64,000 nt of DNA from Panagrolaimus kolymaensis (taxonomy: Eukaryota > Nematoda > Chromadorea > Rhabditida > Panagrolaimidae). The stretch spans positions 2,542,001 through 2,606,000 of the forward strand of contig JAJQJQ010000008.1 in assembly GCA_028622995.1 (NCBI GenBank), read 5' to 3'. Below are positions 59,785 to 64,000 of the stretch, one piece after another (within the stretch, counting starts at the first letter, position 1; each line of letters opens with the position of its first letter). The position numbers and the translations under genes are program-made. Under the pieces are notes generated by a model. It ran no database searches. It was not told the origin of the DNA and was given only the letters and a program-made list of their open reading frames with translations.

Positions 59785-61652
59785 ATGGCTGACGTAAATT
59801 CAAATTCTTTAATTTTTTTACCCCAACCAAATGTAAGTTTTTTTCTTTATTTGATTATTTTTTTATTACTGAAAAACTTTTTTTTCTTCAGGGAAACTAC
59901 GATTTAATGGTTAAATGGACGATAAAAAATTTTGATAAAATTAACGCACATTTATTAAATGAAGATTTTTTTGAAAGCCCAGATTTATATTTGCGTGATC
60001 CAATTCGAAATGAAACACTTAAATTTCAACTTCGTTTAAATCGAAAAGAAGCAAAGGAAACAACGGAAATATTTCGAATTCAGCAATGGAAACCTGCTGA
60101 GTGGAATGAATTGCCTGATGCAAGTATGAAAATTTATTAACTATATATATTTTTAAAATAGATTTATTTATTTTAATTTTTAGCTTATTCAAAACCCAAA
60201 AATGTGGCGACAGAATATTATATCAAAAATTTTTCACATTATGTAAGTCAAAATCACAATTTAGTAATAATGTTACAAGGTGCTCAGGTATAAGATATTT
60301 TTTTTATTGTGGACGATAGTTTTCGGGTACCTCGGATTTTTCTTTGAGGCATCCCACGCAGGGATGCTCGATCGTTCGTGGTTCGGAGTTCGAAGTTCGG
60401 AATTTTAGGCAAATTTGTCCGAACATTGTTGGGAGTTCGGATGTTCGGATTTTAAAAAGCAAATTTTTACGTCTCCGAACATGGTTCGATGTTCGGATGT
60501 TCGTGATTTTCGGCCTTTTTTCCCAAAAAATGGTTCGAAGTTCGATGTTCGAATTTTTCAAAAGCCAAGATCGAGCATCCCTGATCCCACGGCATTTTTT
60601 AAATCCTATTAAAAATTCGGAGATTTACATTTTCTAAAATTAATTTCTTAAGAAATAAATTAGCAGAGTTTTTATAATTTTTTTTATTAGAGTTTATTAA
60701 AAGTTTGGAAAAGTTAGTTTTGTCAATAATTTTAATTTCCCAAAAAACGCACTCCAAGCCTAGGAAACGCTTTAACAAATGAGATATATGTATATTTTAT
60801 TTTTTTCTTCAGAACTTGGCCGAATTTTTACCAGCACAAATGCCAAATTTGCCAAATATGCTACGACAAAAATTGCTTGCTGGTGTGTCAAAACCCAATC
60901 AATCAAAAAAATTTGTTCCAATAAATAATTCAAAAGATTCTGGAACTTTTGAATATACTGTTTGTCTCCAAAAAAATATTTATTTTATTTCGATCAAAAG
61001 AAATTCCCTTGAATATGATTTGCGAATATTTTTGGAAGCAAATTATGGCAATACTTTTAAATTAAATAATGAAATTTATTCTTTCGAAAATTGCAGAGAA
61101 AAATTCTTGCATGATTTTATTGAAAAAGAATTTAACGAAGATTTTATTATTGAATGCAAAGAAAAAAAATTTAAAGTGATTTTTTATGGTTTTTTCGTTT
61201 TGCAAATTTGAGTATTTTTTTAGATAAAAAAGATTTACCTTCAAGCAAGATCCCAAGTTTTTAATGCCATGCTTTCAAGTGATTTTTATTTGGAAGCAAA
61301 AGAAAATAAAATTAAAATAATGGATTTTGAACCAGAAATTGTTGAAAAAATGATTGAATTTTTTGAAACCGATGATATTGAAAATGATTATTTTGGAAAA
61401 GATTCCTATTTTGAAGTATATCGAATTGCAAGAATGTATTTTTCTGAAAGCTTTTTGGTTAGTGAATTTTTTGATGCCAAAAGTTTTTTTTATAATATTT
61501 TGCTTCAGGATTTTTGCCGCCAAGTTTTTGTTCAAAATTCATATTTTTGGAATCATATTAAAATCCAAAAATTTATTAAAAATCATTCAGATATTGAATT
61601 GGAAAAAATGTTAGCCGCTGCGAAATTTCAACGAAAGCTTGGGCTTCTTTAA
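59785..61652 (+). CDS. MATH-BTB domain protein
   Basis: Five exons, 59785-59832, 59892-60123, 60184-60287, 60813-61175 and 61224-61652, give 391 aa. The N-terminal part (VKWTIKNFDKIN, YDLMV) is a diverged MATH-like fold. Residues ~245-340 form a BTB/POZ domain: FIIECKEKKFKIKKIYLQARS, VFNAMLSSDF, KENKIKIMDFEPEIVEKMIE and YFEVYRIARMY match the standard pattern (short IYF-type motifs at strand/helix positions). MATH-BTB proteins act as substrate adaptors for Cul3 ubiquitin ligases in nematodes. Intron 3 is long (525 nt) because it holds a hAT MITE. A clear AATAAA-type 3' end was not fixed. Confidence 0.83.
60359..60583. mobile_element. hAT-type MITE, family 3, with 8-bp TSD
   Basis: A 225-bp element starting CAGGGATGCTCGATC and ending with the exact inverse GATCGAGCATCCCTG, flanked by the perfect 8-bp duplication ATCCCACG (60351-60358, 60584-60591). 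The interior is dense in GTTCGG/GTTCGATGTTCGGATG repeats, a different subterminal motif from families 1 and 2. It lies in intron 3 of the MATH-BTB gene. Non-coding. Confidence 0.95.
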
Positions 61653-62385
61653 TTTTTATTAATTGTTTTTGATATTTTAAATTTTTTACTCTTTTTTTTA
61701 TTGCTTTTTTTAGTGATATTTTTATTTTATTATTAAACACTTTCGTTAAAAATATATATTCTTCTTTTTATTTAATGCTCGAAAAATAAATGAAAATTTG
61801 GATAAGAAAAAGAAATTTTCTTTCGTAATATATTTAGAAAATCTTTTAGACTCAAAAATAAGTAACTTAAAAAAATAATTTTTAAAATTAGTTTTGGAAC
61901 CTCCAAATAAAGCATATCAAGACGGTATGGGTTTCATAAAGGCGTAACTATAGTACTCGATTTTAATTTGAAAAAAAAAGTTGAAGAAATAATATTTATA
62001 TACAAAAGAATAATGATTTATACGAATAATCACACGAAGAATTACATCATAATACCAATCATACGAGCCATACACCATGAACCTTGATCATTTCCTTGAA
62101 TCGAAATTTACGAGCACCTTGAATACTAAAAAATAAAAATAGTAATTTGTCTAAGTAAAAGAGTCCAGAATTTTGGTAAATTTAGCTAACTGTTTGTCCT
62201 CATTCATAGAATGGATTTTTTACAAAAGTAATAGTTTTCCTACATTTTTTAAACATGAATCACAAATTTTATTTTTTTTTTAAAGTTTTCACTTTTTCGA
62301 AAAGCTTCATTTTTTATGGTTTTTTTTTCAAAGATGAAACGAATAAACCCATTTATTTTTAAACAAAAAGACTTACCTCACGAAC
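61653..62385. other. Convergent intergenic with possible downstream exon of the PDZ gene at about 62051-62127
   Basis: AT-rich. On the minus strand a GTAAGTC donor follows the stop of the PDZ gene (after GTTCGTGAG), and a CAAG acceptor near 62127 precedes a basic reading (GARKFRFKEMIKVHGVWLV). This may be a spliced 3' UTR or an alternative last exon. Confidence 0.35.
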
Positions 62386-63824
62386 TTAAGCTACTTGATT
62401 TTTCTTTGCGTTATATTCATCACGCATACCACCACGAACACGACGAATATCAGATTTGATGATTGGTTGATTTAATTTGAGCATCATACCTTCAAAGACA
62501 AATTCATGCATACACATATCATCAATCGTTGAATCAATATCTTGAAATGTTCGATCCTGAAATGAATATGGTATACATTTAAGATGAAGGTTTTGAACTA
62601 ACCATAAAATGTAAGCCGTTTTTCTTGTCCTTCTTGACTTTAAGATGATGAAACTTGTTGTTGAACTTGACGACGAGGAAGAAAATTTTATCTTTTGATG
62701 ATGGTGGAAGTTTTTCTTGAAGGTAGTAGCTTCCTTCAGGCATATCACGAAGAAGTGTTTCAACGTCGGATTTGTTCAAATGAGTATGAAAATAAGGAAG
62801 TTTGTATTCATTGCAATCCTCTTTAATACCAATATCTTTTGCCGCTTTACGATGTTTGTGAATGCTTAATGCCTTTGTAATGCGGGTTAAACAATCAACG
62901 TCATTTTCAATAGCTTGTTTCATATCTTCTTCAGCAGCTGCAATAGCATCTTCTGAACCTCCACGCTCAACGACCAAGCCCAACCCTTCGAAAACATCTC
63001 CATCCTTCTTCTAAAAATAGATGAATTAATTATTGCAACAATAAATATATGAAGTAAATTAGCCTTCATTAATTCACCAAGCAACTTGAAACACTGTTCT
63101 TTTGAAGTAATGATGCTATCTTCAATTAACACGAGCCGATCACCACGAATCATTTGGTCTTGAAATAAAGAACCTAAAATAGAAGGGGCGTTTTACAATA
63201 CAAATACTATTTTATAAGTTTTTTAAGAAAATAATTTCTGAGAAAGTATTCTTACCTTTTCCAACATGATATACATAAATCTTATGATCATTTTCCTTCA
63301 AGACCAGATCAATCTTAGGGTTCTTCTTTTCCCATTGAATAACGAGATGCTGGTAATGATAACCATCACGATAAAAGACGTTGGGGAGAACGACAGCCTA
63401 AAAGCAACAGGTGAGTGAAATTAATAATTAATATTATTTGTTTTTAAGCATTAATAAATTTTCAAAATGGAATGACCAAAACTTACAGGTGGACGATGCA
63501 TAACCAAGTCGATTTCACCTTTCTTTACCAATGCAGCACGCCATTCATATAAAGTTGGTTCAAAACCATAATTGATCTTTAAAAAAATTAATTTGTTAAT
63601 AAAATTTTATCTCAAAGGTATTATAGACTCACGGAGGTTATTTTATCACCAAGAGCTACTTGTCCATGAACTTGTGATTTCTTATCAACCTTCATAACAA
63701 CCATATCCGAGCTTACATCAAATCCAGCTGATTCATAAGGCATCAAATCCATAAAAACAATGTATTGTTCACCTTCACCTTCAATTCTATTTTCACCGCC
63801 TTCAATTTGATTAGCCATAGCCAT
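62386..63824 (-). CDS. PDZ domain plus SH2-like domain protein
   Basis: Six exons: 63633-63824, 63487-63576, 63256-63397, 63064-63173, 62603-63010 and 62386-62556, phases agreeing; 370 aa. Residues ~20-95 (MVVMKVDKKSQVHGQVALGDKI then WRAALVKKGEIDLVMHRPP) and a following repeat-like block (HKIYVYHVGKG, MIRGDRLVLIEDS, KEQCFKLLGELMK) have PDZ-type GD-I and core patterns, perhaps two PDZ folds. Residues ~245-330 (LPYFHTHLNKSDVETLLRDM, GSYYLQE, FLVVKFNNKFHHLKV) look like an SH2 domain, but the FLVR-type Arg is replaced (SYYLQE), so phosphotyrosine binding is doubtful. The intron after 63064 uses GC-AG (AAG|GCTAAT). ATG follows a TTTGTTTTAG trans-splice-like acceptor. Likely a cytosolic scaffold protein. 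Confidence 0.72.
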
Positions 63825-64000
63825 TTTACTAAAACAAATAAATTTATAGAGTTAATCAATCTTTATGATCTTGGCTATGGTTGTATATTATTGATAACTA
63901 ATTAATTTCAAATCAAAAAACAGTTTATTAATGGATCTATGTGTCCTACTAATTATTGTCCTATAGATTCCTTAAACATTCCTTCATCGAGCAAAAGAAA
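63825..64000. other. 5' flank of the PDZ gene
   Basis: Upstream region on the minus strand, with the putative spliced-leader acceptor within 10 nt of the ATG. No other feature seen before the window ends. Confidence 0.4.

Noticed and set aside
60304..60637. Three overlapping frames in MATH-BTB intron 3
   Set aside because: All lie across the family 3 MITE and arise from its GTTCGG repeats.

Overview
This window looks like intron-rich, AT-rich nuclear DNA of a nematode. Introns are mostly 44-60 nt with a TTTTCAG/TTTTAG acceptor, and several start codons sit just behind an isolated TTTTCAG/TTTTAG, as expected for spliced-leader trans-splicing. The family mix (expanded Hsp70-like proteins, F-box-like proteins with a CKYF core, tandem secreted vWA repeats, MATH-BTB) resembles Panagrolaimidae (Panagrolaimus/Panagrellus type); that placement is inference from family style.

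Layout. 1-3700: an Hsp70-like gene (A) wrecked by two insertions in exon 2. 3023-28597: a tandem array with an exact period of 10,729 bp, about 2.4 copies, each unit carrying a KIX-domain MDT-15-like gene (minus), an F-box-like gene and two Hsp70-like genes (B, C). A 1,078-bp hAT-type foldback MITE sits at two of the three equivalent positions. 28.6-40 kb: more F-box-like genes, an intact Hsp70-like gene (D), and a HAT/F-box-like gene with in-frame stops. 41-44.5 kb: large palindromes and a possible secreted Cys-rich peptide gene. 45-47 kb: two very hydrophilic, LEA/hydrophilin-like genes. 50.7-54.2 kb: a secreted five-repeat vWA protein. 54.6-57.3 kb: Hsp70-like gene E with one in-frame TAA. 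57.7-59.7 kb: a tetraspan membrane protein (minus). 59.8-61.7 kb: a MATH-BTB gene with a 225-bp hAT MITE in an intron. 62.4-63.8 kb: a PDZ plus SH2-like protein (minus).

The most unusual content is the Hsp70-like family. When the exons are joined, each gene encodes a shrunken, degenerate Hsp70 (pseudo-nucleotide-binding domain, LDFDV linker, substrate-binding beta domain) followed in frame by a complete canonical Hsp70 nucleotide-binding domain that is the C-terminus, with no substrate-binding domain after it. The domain order is therefore SBD-beta before the active NBD. Two of the lineages (B and D) also end in a CaaX prenylation box (CSLM, CSIM). Array units differ by very few bases, and the MITE presence/absence orders the duplications.
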